Shown one piece after another: positions 18,032 to 27,366 of a stretch of DNA of 64,000 nucleotides (position 1 is its first letter; each line of letters starts with the position of its first letter). Both the position numbers and the translations under genes were made by a program. The stretch spans positions 451,501-515,500 of the forward strand of contig NZ_CP060092.1 in NCBI RefSeq assembly GCF_014217335.1, read 5' to 3'. The stretch is from Teredinibacter purpureus (GTDB lineage: Bacteria > Pseudomonadota > Gammaproteobacteria > Pseudomonadales > Cellvibrionaceae). The notes below the pieces were generated by a model. It worked only from the letters and a program-made list of their open reading frames with translations. It had not been told where the DNA came from and did no database searches.

Positions 18032-19195
18032 CTATACCTCTTTGGCCTGTCGACGCACGTAGCCATCCAACTCGACTATCGCCATTAGCAGGTGATACAA
18101 AATGCTCGCCTGAGCCGTATCACCCACAACAACGCTATCGGCATCGAGCTGGTCAACATACAAACCCGCATGCTCATCACTAATATAGGCGTCCATTAGT
18201 GTATTTAAAGCCGCCAGAGCGGTAGCCTTCGCCCCCTCAATGCCAGCCTCAGCTTGCACTAAGCTCGCTTTAATTAATTCAGTCATAGCCCAGCTACGCT
18301 TATCACCATTGATAACGTCGCCCGTAGGGCTTACGGCGTCCACAAGAATGCCGTCATGTGCCATACCGTCTACCAAACCTTTTTCATACATAACATCGGT
18401 AAAGTACGACACATCGTGACCACTGACGCGCTCGTACCAGCGCAGCAACCAAACCCACTCCATCATATGGCCCGGCTCGATAATGTCAGCATCGTCATTA
18501 TCTAACAGCGTCCAATCATGGTTAAAAAATTCGCGCAGCACACCAAATTTTGCATCGAAAAACTGTGTTTCGAACAAACCAAAAATCTCACCCGCACGCG
18601 CCAACCACTTAGCATCACCTGTTGCATCGTAAAGCGACAATAGCGCTTCAAACATATGCATATGAGGGTTTTGGCGTCGCCTATCGGTATCGTAGTCGCC
18701 TTCCAGCCATCCACCACCCACTTGACCCAACTCACTGTCTAGAAAGGCCATTATGTCATTCGCACTTTTTATAGCGGCCTCATCGCCAAACGCTTTGAAG
18801 CGTGCCGCGCAAGACAATAAAAAGAAGGCGTGATCGTAAAGGTCTCGTTTTCCATCTGCTACGGTGTAGTCTGCAGCCAAAACATGGACATAGCCTTGTC
18901 CACTAGGGTGCCGGCCATTGGTTTCGGAAAAAGCCGAAATACCGTCAACAATCGATTTGCTTAGCGCGCTATCCATCCAACCTTCAACGCTCGCAATCGA
19001 AAACACAAACATTTGCCGTGCCTGTACTCGCATGCGCGCATTGGCTTTTTCATCGATAACACCATTCACTAAAAAGCGCTCATAAGCCGCCCCATTCTTC
19101 GCGTTAATGCCGTCGCTCGCCCAACGTGGCAACGCTTGATCCTTCATCCAACCTACCCATCTAACCGCCGCATCACGTAAATCAGTGTCTGACAT
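18032..19195 (-). CDS. AGE-family isomerase, probably D-mannose isomerase
   Basis: A 387-residue (alpha/alpha)6-barrel protein distinct from the epimerase at 14053. RRQNPHMHMFEALLSLYDAT, EPGHMMEWVWLLRWYERVSG and KRSWAMTELIKASL are marks of the mannose-isomerase/YihS branch of the family, which interconvert mannose and fructose. No signal peptide, so cytoplasmic. It is convergent with the regulator, with 9 bases between the two stops, and has its own promoter region. In the mannan context it would feed mannose released by side activities into fructose metabolism. Another 2-epimerase specificity is possible. Confidence 0.75.
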   Translation of the reverse strand: MSDTDLRDAAVRWVGWMKDQALPRWASDGINAKNGAAYERFLVNGVIDEKANARMRVQARQMFVFSIASVEGWMDSALSKSIVDGISAFSETNGRHPSGQGYVHVLAADYTVADGKRDLYDHAFFLLSCAARFKAFGDEAAIKSANDIMAFLDSELGQVGGGWLEGDYDTDRRRQNPHMHMFEALLSLYDATGDAKWLARAGEIFGLFETQFFDAKFGVLREFFNHDWTLLDNDDADIIEPGHMMEWVWLLRWYERVSGHDVSYFTDVMYEKGLVDGMAHDGILVDAVSPTGDVINGDKRSWAMTELIKASLVQAEAGIEGAKATALAALNTLMDAYISDEHAGLYVDQLDADSVVVGDTAQASILYHLLMAIVELDGYVRRQAKEV

Positions 19196-19337
19196 ATCTA
19201 ACCTCTTAATAATTTGGTATACCTGCCGGCGCGAATAGTGGAGGAAATCCCTTCAATCTTCAACATTTGCGCGACAAGCACTAACGCAGTGTGGTTCTAT
19301 TCGCTAGAATAATAAAAAATCAATTGGAGACTCGACC

Positions 19338-19880
19338 ATGAGGATGTTCATTTTAGCTGCCTTTTCACTTTTAACGCTGTCTGCCCATGCCGACAAGCTA
19401 GACGGTTTTTACGCCGGCGCAGCACTAGACTTTATTGATAGCAATGCCAAGGATGCCGAAGATAACCCCGTCGATTTCCGCGCAATAGAGTTTACCGGCG
19501 GCTACAAATATAACGGCTGGGTCGGCGGCGAACTTCGCGTTGGCTTAGGCTTTTCGGGTGAGTCTTTTGCGTCCGAAGGCGATGATACTATCAGTGAGAT
19601 AAATGTGGAAATCGACCACTTCGAAAGCCTGTATTATCGCATCGAGGCAGCCAACGCTACCGCCAAACTCTACGGCCTTATAGGCTATAGCAATATACAA
19701 ATGAGCAGCACACTAGGCGATATATCAGAAAGTGCCTCTGAGTCTGGCGCCTCATACGGCGCGGGCGTAAGCTTCGCAATCTATGAGAATGCCAACCTAA
19801 ACTTTGAGTATCGCCAACTTATCAATACTGGCGACAGCGAATTTACCGTTATTAATCTGGGTTTCGACTACCGCTTCTAG
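19338..19880 (+). CDS. Small outer-membrane beta-barrel protein
   Basis: A 180-residue protein with a signal peptide cleaved after SAHA (about residue 18). The mature part alternates polar and hydrophobic residues, has GFYAGAALDF at the first strand, GASYGAGVSF in the middle, and ends in FRF-like aromatic residues (NLGFDYRF), the usual C-terminal Phe of barrel proteins. It fits an 8-stranded OmpA-like or OmpW-like porin fold. Function unknown. It stands alone, with a GGAG ribosome site and a downstream terminator. Confidence 0.75.
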   Translation: MRMFILAAFSLLTLSAHADKLDGFYAGAALDFIDSNAKDAEDNPVDFRAIEFTGGYKYNGWVGGELRVGLGFSGESFASEGDDTISEINVEIDHFESLYYRIEAANATAKLYGLIGYSNIQMSSTLGDISESASESGASYGAGVSFAIYENANLNFEYRQLINTGDSEFTVINLGFDYRF

Positions 19881-19906
19881 CGTTCCCTATTAGCCTAGAT
19901 CAAAAA

Positions 19907-19937
19907 GAAAAAGGTTGCTTAGAAGGCAACCTTTTTT
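19907..19937 (+). terminator. Rho-independent terminator after the barrel protein
   Basis: Stem GGTTGC/GCAACC (19913-19931), flanked by an A-run and followed by six T. The A-run would also allow it to act for the convergent minus-strand gene. Confidence 0.85.
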
Positions 19938-19967
19938 CAACAATACCGACACCACCCCCACAAATCT

Positions 19968-20423
19968 TTATCGTGGCCAACCAAAAAGGTTGGTATCATT
20001 CCCCGTCACGGGGCTCACCTTTTGCTCTTTATCTTCATAAGACTCGTACTTCGATATTCGCCCACTACTCGACCGAACAAAACAGTTAACGTAATGCAAC
20101 GACAAGCCGGGCAGCTGCTTTGCTGCTGGCGTCTCTACCTTTAAAAAAATTTTATACACGAATTCACGCTGATCGAATCGAGAAGAGTGGTCGTCAACCT
20201 CCAACGTACGAAGGTCATCACCAAAGGCCTTTACCGCATAGTCTCGACAGGTCAAAACCGCATCGGTAAAGGTAATATTTTGATAACCGCGCCCCTCTGA
20301 AGAACCCAGCAACCCTCCAAGCCGCCCACTCACTGCTAGCGTTAAGAATACAGACGCCAGAATAATAACAGCGGCAACTATTATGACAATTTTATTCTGT
20401 TTTTGTATCGAGGCGCGACTCAT
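19968..20423 (-). CDS. Unknown single-pass membrane protein
   Basis: A 151-residue protein from the ATG chosen here; a TTG three codons upstream is the other option. Residues about 10-32 form one membrane helix (VIIVAAVIILASVFLTLAV). The remainder, probably periplasmic, has two cysteines (LTCRDYAV, VNCFVRS) that could pair. I do not recognise the family. It is downstream of thiI on the same strand with a gap of about 54 bases and could share its transcript. Confidence 0.6.
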   Translation of the reverse strand: MSRASIQKQNKIVIIVAAVIILASVFLTLAVSGRLGGLLGSSEGRGYQNITFTDAVLTCRDYAVKAFGDDLRTLEVDDHSSRFDQREFVYKIFLKVETPAAKQLPGLSLHYVNCFVRSSSGRISKYESYEDKEQKVSPVTGNDTNLFGWPR

Positions 20424-20477
20424 AAACGACAACCGGTAGTCGGCACTAGAACGATTACCGACGCGCCAAAGCGCAAT

Positions 20478-21947
20478 TTAAAAAGGTTTTTGCAAAGGCC
20501 GGAAAACGCCTACATTTCGCACACCTTGGTCATACAAGTGTGCGGCATGCAAGTTACTCATCACCCCTTTCTCACAGTAAAGTAGATACCGGTGAGACGG
20601 CTCAAGTTTAGGGAACTCACTTCCTAAACGATAAAATGGAATGTGAAGGCACTGACCAACGGGCAGCATCAACGCTTTCATTTCAGACTCGCTCGGATGA
20701 CGGATATCAATAACCACATCATTGCCGCCCAGCTCGGCAACCTCTTCCATCTGGAAGTCAGTTTCTTTCAAATCGTCTATTACGGCGTCTATCGGTTGCA
20801 TGCGCGTATCCGCAATGGCTTTATCCAGTATAGCCATATCGAAATCATTTTCTTGCACAACAACGCTTGATCGCTTCACTTTCGCCGATGGCCGAACAGA
20901 AATAACGCCACAGTACTCAGGAATACTGGCTGAAAAATCTTCCGCGCCTATCGCGCGCGATAGCTTAATAATCTCCGGTTTATCCATCACTATCAATGGA
21001 CGCAAAATCAACCGGTCACTCACTTCATCAATTACGGAGAGATTGGGTATCGTCTGGCTCGACACCTGCGCTATAGCTTCACCGGTCACCAGCGCCTGCA
21101 CTTCGCCTCTTTCGGCAATTTTATCGGCAGCACGCAACATCATGCGTTTAAGTACAACCCCCATATTAGACGGGTCTATTTTGGTTAAAATCTCAGCCAC
21201 AACATCTTCAAACGGAACGGTAAAAAAGCGTACGCGATGGCTAGAGGAATACCGGCTCCACAAGTAGTAGGCAATTTCTTTTACCCCCAGCTCATGCTGC
21301 TTGCCTCCTAGATTAAAGAAACAATAATGAGTGCGCATACCTCGTCGCATCATCATATAGCTGGCAACCGTCGAATCGAACCCGCCGGAAACCAAAGACA
21401 GCACCGCATCTTGCGTTCCCATTGGGAACCCACCTAATCCTGCATATTTACGTGCTATCAAATAACAAAGCTCGTCTTTAATTTCCAGGCTAACCGTAAT
21501 ATCAGGGTTCTTTAATTTCACCCCAAGAGCATCGGTATGCTGATTCAGCCCTCCGCCCACATAGCGCTCAGCCTCTATTGAGGAAAACTCATGGATACCC
21601 GTCCGCTTGACGCGCACACAGAAAGTTTTGCCCGCGAGCTCTTCTGCCCACGACGCTTGCGCTAATTCGTATATGTCGTGAAGCGTCTTGAAGGAGTGTG
21701 CACGCACCAGCGAAAAATTCGCGATGCCCGGCGTTCGGCCTAACAGATCAACAAATTGCGATTCCAAATGAGGCACATTTTCGGGTGCTCGGACCTCAAT
21801 GCGATCCCAATCCTGCACCACTTTAGCCTCAGGGTGCAGACGCTTTGCGAGCAACCGCAAGTTATCGGTGAGTTGACGCGTCCAACGCTTACGCACTGGA
21901 TGGCTCTTTATCGTAATCTCTGAAAATAAACGTACTGTAAAAATCAT
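20478..21947 (-). CDS. thiI: tRNA 4-thiouridine synthase ThiI with rhodanese domain
   Basis: A 489-residue enzyme that activates U8 of tRNA by adenylation and transfers sulphur to make 4-thiouridine; it also supplies sulphur for the thiazole of thiamine. It has the N-terminal ferredoxin-like/THUMP region (about 1-165), the PP-loop SGGFDST in the AANH domain, and a C-terminal rhodanese domain with the persulphide Cys in LLYCEKGVMSNLHA. The start was set at ATG 21947, giving the family N-terminus MIFTVRLFSEITIKSHPVRK; a TTG six codons upstream is also open. It diverges from glnA, a neighbourhood common in gammaproteobacteria. Confidence 0.95.
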   Translation of the reverse strand: MIFTVRLFSEITIKSHPVRKRWTRQLTDNLRLLAKRLHPEAKVVQDWDRIEVRAPENVPHLESQFVDLLGRTPGIANFSLVRAHSFKTLHDIYELAQASWAEELAGKTFCVRVKRTGIHEFSSIEAERYVGGGLNQHTDALGVKLKNPDITVSLEIKDELCYLIARKYAGLGGFPMGTQDAVLSLVSGGFDSTVASYMMMRRGMRTHYCFFNLGGKQHELGVKEIAYYLWSRYSSSHRVRFFTVPFEDVVAEILTKIDPSNMGVVLKRMMLRAADKIAERGEVQALVTGEAIAQVSSQTIPNLSVIDEVSDRLILRPLIVMDKPEIIKLSRAIGAEDFSASIPEYCGVISVRPSAKVKRSSVVVQENDFDMAILDKAIADTRMQPIDAVIDDLKETDFQMEEVAELGGNDVVIDIRHPSESEMKALMLPVGQCLHIPFYRLGSEFPKLEPSHRYLLYCEKGVMSNLHAAHLYDQGVRNVGVFRPLQKPF

Positions 21948-22058
21948 GGAACAAATGACCGACAAGCTACAAAAAATCGAGGTTGAGAGTATAATGAGCC
22001 GCTACTTCGCCGCAGCCCCGCACAGTTTGAGGCTGTTTTGGTGCAGTATCATAATAAC

Positions 22059-22073
22059 GCACCATTATTGTGC
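22059..22073. promoter_or_regulatory. NtrC binding site upstream of glnA
   Basis: GCACCATTATTGTGC matches GCAC-N7-GTGC. Its centre is about 108 bases before the predicted sigma-54 start, the position of an E. coli glnA enhancer site. A degenerate partner with an intact right half (GGTGC) lies about 29 bp upstream near 22037. Confidence 0.78.
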
Positions 22074-22147
22074 TTAATTCCGCAACAATATTGCTCACCC
22101 TTACACCATAGCCCCATGTTATCGGAGCTTGGCGTGTGTGAACATTA

Positions 22148-22162
22148 TGGCACACAAATTGC
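22148..22162 (+). promoter_or_regulatory. Sigma-54 promoter of glnA
   Basis: TGGCACACAAATTGC is a full match to the -24/-12 consensus TGGCAC-N5-TTGC, with the invariant GG and GC correctly spaced. Transcription would begin near 22174, leaving a leader of about 130 bases. Confidence 0.88.
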
Positions 22163-22302
22163 GATTCACGACCAACTCAATCTTTCGCTTGCGCGAGATT
22201 GTCCGCTGTATTGCGGTCGTGTCGAAGCGTTAGAAAAAAACAGTTTTTACACCTGTCCTTTCAATAACAAAGTGGCTTGGGCCATGACTCTGGAGGAATC
22301 AC

Positions 22303-23709
22303 ATGTCAGAGCAGACTCTGAATCTGATCAAAGAAAATGAAGTTCGCTGGGTTGACCTGCGTTTTACCGACACAAAAGGTAAAGAACAACACGTTACCAT
22401 CCCTTCTTCTTATGTAGACGAAGAATTCTTCGAGACCGGGCAAATGTTCGACGGCTCCTCAATCGCCGGCTGGAAAGGAATTAACGAATCAGACATGATT
22501 CTTATGCCTGATGACAGCACATCCCTTCTTGACCCGTTCACTGATGAAGCGACCATCATCTTACGCTGTGACATCGTAGAGCCATCTACCGGAGAAGGTT
22601 ACGAACGTGATCCACGCTCTGTTGCTAAGCGCGCTGAAGCCTACTTGGCCTCAACCGGTTTGGGCGATGCAGCCTACTTCGGCCCAGAGCCAGAATTCTT
22701 CGTATTTGACGAAGTTAAATTCGGTCAGGACATGAGCGGTAGCTTTGTCAAAATCAACTCTGAAGAAGCAGCATGGTCTTCAGGCTCTAAGTTTGATGAA
22801 GGTAACATGGGCCACCGCCCACGCGTTAAAGGCGGCTACTTCCCAGTACCACCGGTTGACTCACTGCACGACATTCGTGGCGCAATGTGTAACGCCATGC
22901 AGCAAATGGGCTTAGACGTTGAAGTCCATCACCACGAAGTTGCCACTGCTGGCCAGTGTGAAATCGGTGTTAGATTCAACACGCTAGTTAAGAAAGCTGA
23001 TGAAACTCAGATTCTTAAGTACTGCGTTCATAACGTTGCTCACGCATACGGCAAAACGGCTACTTTTATGCCTAAGCCTGTTGTTGGCGATAACGGTTCT
23101 GGTATGCATTGCCATCAATCGTACTGGAAAGACGGCGTTAACCAATTCGCTGGAGACGGCTATGCCGGCCTTAGCGAAACCGCGCTATTCTATATTGGCG
23201 GTATTATCAAGCATGCTAAAGCGCTTAACGCTTTCACCAACCCAGGAACAAACTCTTATAAGCGTTTGATTCCAGGTTTTGAAGCACCCGTTATGCTCGC
23301 TTACTCTGCACGCAACCGTTCTGCATCTATCCGCATTCCGTATGTTGCCTCTCCTAAAGGTAAGCGTATTGAAGCACGCTTCCCAGACCCCATTGCCAAC
23401 CCATACTTAGCGTTCGCCGCTATGCTAATGGCCGGCCTTGACGGCGTTAAAAACAAGATCCACCCCGGTGAAGCCGCCGATAAAGACTTGTACGACTTGC
23501 CGAAAGAAGAAGCCGATGCAATCCCACAAGTATGTGGCAGCTTGCGTGAAGCCTTGGAATGCCTTGCGGCTGACCATGAGTTCTTGACCGCTGGCGGCGT
23601 CTTTACTGACGACATGATCGAAGCTTACATCGACCTGAAAATGGAAGAAGTTCACCGCGTTGAGCACACCACTCACCCTGTTGAGTTCGACCTGTATTAC
23701 TCTGTATAA
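22303..23709 (+). CDS. glnA: Glutamine synthetase, type I
   Basis: A 468-residue dodecameric enzyme making glutamine from glutamate, ammonia and ATP in the cytoplasm, the entry point for nitrogen. It has [18 protein letters not shown] (binding loop), the ATP-grasp region [12 protein letters not shown], the metal ligands around [24 protein letters not shown] and NRSASIRIP. The Tyr in [10 protein letters not shown] is the usual adenylylation site, so GlnE-type control is expected. A strong GGAGG ribosome site precedes ATG. A sigma-54 promoter and NtrC site lie upstream and ntrBC downstream, so it is nitrogen-regulated. Confidence 0.98.
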   Translation: MSEQTLNLIKENEVRWVDLRFTDTKGKEQHVTIPSSYVDEEFFETGQMFDGSSIAGWKGINESDMILMPDDSTSLLDPFTDEATIILRCDIVEPSTGEGYERDPRSVAKRAEAYLASTGLGDAAYFGPEPEFFVFDEVKFGQDMSGSFVKINSEEAAWSSGSKFDEGNMGHRPRVKGGYFPVPPVDSLHDIRGAMCNAMQQMGLDVEVHHHEVATAGQCEIGVRFNTLVKKADETQILKYCVHNVAHAYGKTATFMPKPVVGDNGSGMHCHQSYWKDGVNQFAGDGYAGLSETALFYIGGIIKHAKALNAFTNPGTNSYKRLIPGFEAPVMLAYSARNRSASIRIPYVASPKGKRIEARFPDPIANPYLAFAAMLMAGLDGVKNKIHPGEAADKDLYDLPKEEADAIPQVCGSLREALECLAADHEFLTAGGVFTDDMIEAYIDLKMEEVHRVEHTTHPVEFDLYYSV

Positions 23710-23731
23710 GTTTTATTTTTTATAAAACACC

Positions 23732-23766
23732 AAAGGCCCGACCCACTAAGCTGGTCGGGCCTTTTC
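23732..23766 (+). terminator. Rho-independent terminator of glnA
   Basis: Perfect 12-bp stem AAAGGCCCGACC/GGTCGGGCCTTT with a 9-base loop, ending in CTTTTC. Confidence 0.93.
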
Positions 23767-23914
23767 TTACGCATCCCGCACCCATTTTCCTTGCCCTTAA
23801 TCGTCGTTGCTTTTCCATCGCCCAACAACGCGCTATGGTTGCGCAAACCATCCCATACCCTAGGCCTTTCCCATGTTCCTATTCGCGCCGTTAAAGCCAT
23901 CAGCCAAACGCCTT

Positions 23915-24466
23915 ATGTTCATACACTTGCTTTTACCTTTTGCGCTGACGCACGCCATAAAAAGCTGGGCCGATCAAATTTATAAACATGTTGACCAGTA
24001 TGGCAATGTTACCTATTCCGACGAGCCTCCAACATCTTCCGCACAAGCGCTGGAACTAAAGCCCTTAAATACAACACCTGCGACCCGTGCTAAACCCACA
24101 CCTTCTGCACAACCCTCTCTCGCTCCTGAACCTACACCAGAAACCGCAACGCACTACAATCTGCGCATGATGTCCCCAAAAAGCGATAGCCGATTCGGCC
24201 CAGCAGAAAAATCGCTGACCGTTATCTTGTTAACCAACCGCAAACTACAAGAGAACCACTTTTTTCAAGTTAGCATTGACGGCAAAGTGCATGGCGCTGC
24301 CACAAAATCCAATAGCGTCAACATTGAACTCACACGTAGCCTACAAGGACGGCGCGCCTTGTCAGCAGCTATTGTTGACGATAGCAACAGCGTTATTGAA
24401 AGCACCCCAACCAATACTGCCTATATTATTCGCCCGCCCATAAAACCCAAGCTTCCCCCACGCTAA
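23915..24466 (+). CDS. DUF4124 periplasmic protein between glnA and ntrB
   Basis: A 183-residue exported protein. The signal peptide (MFIHLLLPFALTHAIKSWA) is followed by the DUF4124 motif IYKHVDQYGNVTYSDEPP, a proline/threonine-rich linker (about 55-90) and a C-terminal beta-rich domain (about 95-175, ending in IIRPPIKPKLPPR). The start was placed at ATG 23915 because it gives a clean signal peptide; the frame is open 14 codons further up. Genes of this kind between glnA and ntrBC occur in pseudomonads and relatives, but the function is not known to me. A terminator follows. Confidence 0.78.
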   Translation: MFIHLLLPFALTHAIKSWADQIYKHVDQYGNVTYSDEPPTSSAQALELKPLNTTPATRAKPTPSAQPSLAPEPTPETATHYNLRMMSPKSDSRFGPAEKSLTVILLTNRKLQENHFFQVSIDGKVHGAATKSNSVNIELTRSLQGRRALSAAIVDDSNSVIESTPTNTAYIIRPPIKPKLPPR

Positions 24467-24510
24467 TCCAGCGCACCGCACAATATTAGTGCATAATAAC
24501 CCGCAAACAG

Positions 24511-24543
24511 AACGGGCCTGCTCCAAGCAAGGTCGTTTTTTTT
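24511..24543 (+). terminator. Rho-independent terminator after the DUF4124 gene
   Basis: AACG-GCCT-GCT pairs with AGC-AGG(T)-CGTT around a 3-base loop, with one bulged base on each side, followed by eight or more T. It separates the DUF4124 gene from ntrB. Confidence 0.75.
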
Positions 24544-24809
24544 GGGGTGCCCCCTCAAGCACACCCATACTGGTGCTCCGCCTGCTTCATCACAATACAG
24601 CGTTCCTAGAAAACACTCGCTGATGAACATCTCTGAAACACCACAATTACACGCCAATCAGAGGGAAACGCTCTTTCTATAGTAACGGTGCGTGCTCTAA
24701 ACCACCGCTAAGAATCTTAGAGAAAACGGTTTACAACGATTCTGGTTTGGTTATTGCATTGAGCTATTAAAAACGTCCGTCATCAGACGTAGCATTTTGG
24801 ATAATTAAT
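24544..24809. other. Region between the DUF4124 terminator and ntrB
   Basis: No gene seen. With a terminator at its left edge the region should hold a promoter for ntrBC, but I could not pick out a convincing -35/-10 pair. An ACACC-N6-GGTGC dyad near 24562-24577 looks like an NtrC site but has one base too many in the spacer. Confidence 0.4.
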
Positions 24810-25883
24810 GTGACTCAGGATAAACAGCAGCAAATTCTCGACAGCTTGATGACAGCCGTAATAGTGTTGGATCAAGACCTGTGTATTGAATATATGAACG
24901 CCTCTGCCGAAATGACGCTAAGCGTAAGCTCAGGCAAAGTGCACGGCAACCCCATTCACTCCCTTTTCTCCGCAGCCGATGGCACACCGCAATCACTCGC
25001 TCAAGCACTTAAAGAAAACCGCAACTTCACCAAGCGAAAAGCGAACTGGAAGCTGCACAATCAGCAAACCCTCACTGTAGATTACTCTGTAACGCCAAGC
25101 GCTGAGTTTGGCGATGTGGTCATAGAGGTGCAACCACTGGATAGACTACTACGCATTAGTCGCGAAGAAGCAATGCTCTCATCACAAGAAACATCGCGTA
25201 ATTTAGTGCGCAGCATGGCACACGAAATCAAAAACCCCCTCGGCGGTATTCGAGGAGCAGCTCAGCTACTTTCTCGGGAGCTTGTTGACGCCGGCTTAGA
25301 AGAGTACACACGGATTATTATTGAAGAAACGGACCGGCTAAGAGACCTTGTAGATCGCATGCTGGGCCCACACACATCCAGTCAAAAAGAATCCCTCAAT
25401 ATTCATGAGGTGCTTGAGCATGTCATGTCAATGATTAGAGCCGAAGTCGGTGGACGCATAACACTCAAGCGAGATTACGACCCAAGCATTCCAGAAATAT
25501 TTGCTGACCGCTCCCAAATGATTCAAACGGTGCTGAATATTGCGCGCAATGCAATGCAATCACTCACCGAAAACAAAGATAAACTAACAGAACACGCCAA
25601 AATTACCTTTGCGACACGCATTCAACGCCGTTATACCATTGGGCGAGAATACCACCCGCTTGTTGCCAAAATTTCAATTATCGATAATGGCTTAGGTATA
25701 GCGCCAGAACTCATTGAAGACATCTTTTTCCCCATGATTACAGGCAGAGCCGAAGGCACTGGGCTTGGCCTTGCTATCGCACAAAACTTAGTCAGCCAAC
25801 ATAACGGCTTGGTGGAGTGTAACAGCGACAAAAACCAAACAGAATTCACCATCTACTTACCCCTGGATAATAACCATGCATAA
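24810..25883 (+). CDS. ntrB: Nitrogen-regulation sensor kinase/phosphatase NtrB
   Basis: A 357-residue cytoplasmic kinase that, with PII, sets the phosphorylation of NtrC. It has an N-terminal PAS domain (about 5-115), the H-box RSMAHEIKNPLGGIRGAAQLL, an N-box (QTVLNIARNAMQSL), the G1 box IIDNGLGI and the G2 box GRAEGTGLGLAIAQN. No membrane segment, as expected. Translation starts at GTG. The stop overlaps the ntrC start by 8 bases, indicating coupling. A terminator upstream implies its own promoter. Confidence 0.95.
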   Translation: MTQDKQQQILDSLMTAVIVLDQDLCIEYMNASAEMTLSVSSGKVHGNPIHSLFSAADGTPQSLAQALKENRNFTKRKANWKLHNQQTLTVDYSVTPSAEFGDVVIEVQPLDRLLRISREEAMLSSQETSRNLVRSMAHEIKNPLGGIRGAAQLLSRELVDAGLEEYTRIIIEETDRLRDLVDRMLGPHTSSQKESLNIHEVLEHVMSMIRAEVGGRITLKRDYDPSIPEIFADRSQMIQTVLNIARNAMQSLTENKDKLTEHAKITFATRIQRRYTIGREYHPLVAKISIIDNGLGIAPELIEDIFFPMITGRAEGTGLGLAIAQNLVSQHNGLVECNSDKNQTEFTIYLPLDNNHA

Positions 25884-27291
25884 ACCAAATTTGGTTTGGA
25901 TAATTGACGATGACCGCTCCATTCGCTGGGTACTTGAAAAAGCCCTGCAACAATCCGGTATTGCCACACAGAGCTTTGAAAACGGGGATAAAGCTCTCAG
26001 CCAAATTCAAAACACAAAGCCTGACGCCATCATTAGTGACGTGCGTATGCCGGGCACAGACGGCTTAACGTTGCTCTCCAACCTGCACAAAGAACACCCC
26101 GCTCTCCCCATCATTATAATGACCGCTCACTCAGATTTAGAAAGTGCAGTCTCGGCATACCAAGGTGGGGCGTTCGAATACTTGCCTAAACCTTTCGACG
26201 TTGACGAAGCGGTAGCCGTAACCCAGCGCGCGCTGGCCCACGCGATTGAACAGCAACAAGAAACCCAAGCGCTTGAACCTGAGCTCGATACCGAAATTAT
26301 CGGCGAAGCACCGGCTATGCAGGAAGTGTTTCGTGCAATTGGCCGGCTCTCCCAGTCCAATATCACCGTACTCATTAACGGTGAGTCTGGTACGGGTAAA
26401 GAACTTGTGGCTAGAGCGTTACATCGCCACAGCCCTCGTAAAGAAGGTCAGTTTATTGCCCTAAACATGGCTGCTATTCCGCGCGACTTAATTGAATCCG
26501 AATTATTTGGTCACGAAAAAGGCGCCTTTACCGGTGCCGGAGCACAACGCCAAGGTCGCTTTCAGCAAGCCGACGGCGGTACTTTATTTTTAGATGAAAT
26601 CGGCGATATGCCAGCGGAAACTCAAACGCGATTATTGCGTGTATTAGCCGATGGTGAGTTTTACCGTGTCGGTGGCCACACGGCCATTAAAGTCGATGTG
26701 CGTATTATCGCCGCCACTCATCAAAACCTAGAAACACTGGTTGAAGAGAATCGATTCCGCGAAGACTTATTTCATCGCCTGAACGTTATTCGAATTCATC
26801 TACCCAAAATGGCCAACCGCCGCGAAGACTTACCAAAACTCGCCCAACATTTTTTACGCCGAGCAGCAATCGAGCTCGATGTAGAGCCTAAAATTCTTAC
26901 CTCTGAAACAGAAGCCTATCTCGCTACTTTAAGCTGGCCAGGCAATGTTCGACAGCTCGAAAATACCTGTCGCTGGATTACCGTAATGGCGTCGGGCCGC
27001 GAGGTTCATATACAGGATCTTCCACCCGAATTAATGGAAGTAAAACGGGCCGAAACACCGAGTGGTGATTGGGATAAAGCCTTGCGTCATTGGGCTGATC
27101 AAGCATTGGCTTGCGGACAAAAAGACATTCTTTCTGAAGCAGTGCCTACCTTTGAAAAAGCGCTTATTGAAACCGCGTTAAAACACACGGCGGGCCGAAA
27201 GCGTGATGCCGCTAATCTGTTAGGCTGGGGACGTAACACCTTAACACGCAAACTCAAAGAGCTCGGCATGTCCGGAAGTGATGAAGAGTAA
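25876..27291 (+). CDS. ntrC: Nitrogen-regulation response regulator NtrC
   Basis: A 471-residue sigma-54 activator. The receiver domain (5-120) has the acidic pair DDD and the phospho-Asp in ISDVRMPGTDG. The AAA+ domain (about 140-370) has Walker A GESGTGKE, the GAFTGA loop that touches sigma-54 (HEKGAFTGAGAQR), Walker B GTLFLDEIGDMP and the R-finger region. The C-terminal Fis-type helix-turn-helix is KRDAANLLGWGRNTLTRKLK. It is the expected activator for the glnA promoter 3.7 kb upstream. A terminator follows. Confidence 0.97.
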   Translation: MHKPNLVWIIDDDRSIRWVLEKALQQSGIATQSFENGDKALSQIQNTKPDAIISDVRMPGTDGLTLLSNLHKEHPALPIIIMTAHSDLESAVSAYQGGAFEYLPKPFDVDEAVAVTQRALAHAIEQQQETQALEPELDTEIIGEAPAMQEVFRAIGRLSQSNITVLINGESGTGKELVARALHRHSPRKEGQFIALNMAAIPRDLIESELFGHEKGAFTGAGAQRQGRFQQADGGTLFLDEIGDMPAETQTRLLRVLADGEFYRVGGHTAIKVDVRIIAATHQNLETLVEENRFREDLFHRLNVIRIHLPKMANRREDLPKLAQHFLRRAAIELDVEPKILTSETEAYLATLSWPGNVRQLENTCRWITVMASGREVHIQDLPPELMEVKRAETPSGDWDKALRHWADQALACGQKDILSEAVPTFEKALIETALKHTAGRKRDAANLLGWGRNTLTRKLKELGMSGSDEE

Positions 27292-27324
27292 GCCATTAGG
27301 CCTATACGCCGTAATGCCACTTAA

Positions 27325-27366
27325 AAGCGGGCTCCCTTTTACAGGATGCCCGTTAGGGTTTTTTCT
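27325..27366 (+). terminator. Terminator after ntrC
   Basis: GCGGGC (27327-27332) pairs with GCCCGT (27348-27353), extended by weak inner pairs, followed by TAGGGTTTTTT. It overlaps the 3' end of a small minus-strand reading frame. Confidence 0.65.

Noticed and set aside
24562..24577. NtrC site before ntrB (ACACC...GGTGC)
   Set aside because: The spacer is 6 bases where the NtrC site has 5, and no sigma-54 -24/-12 element follows.
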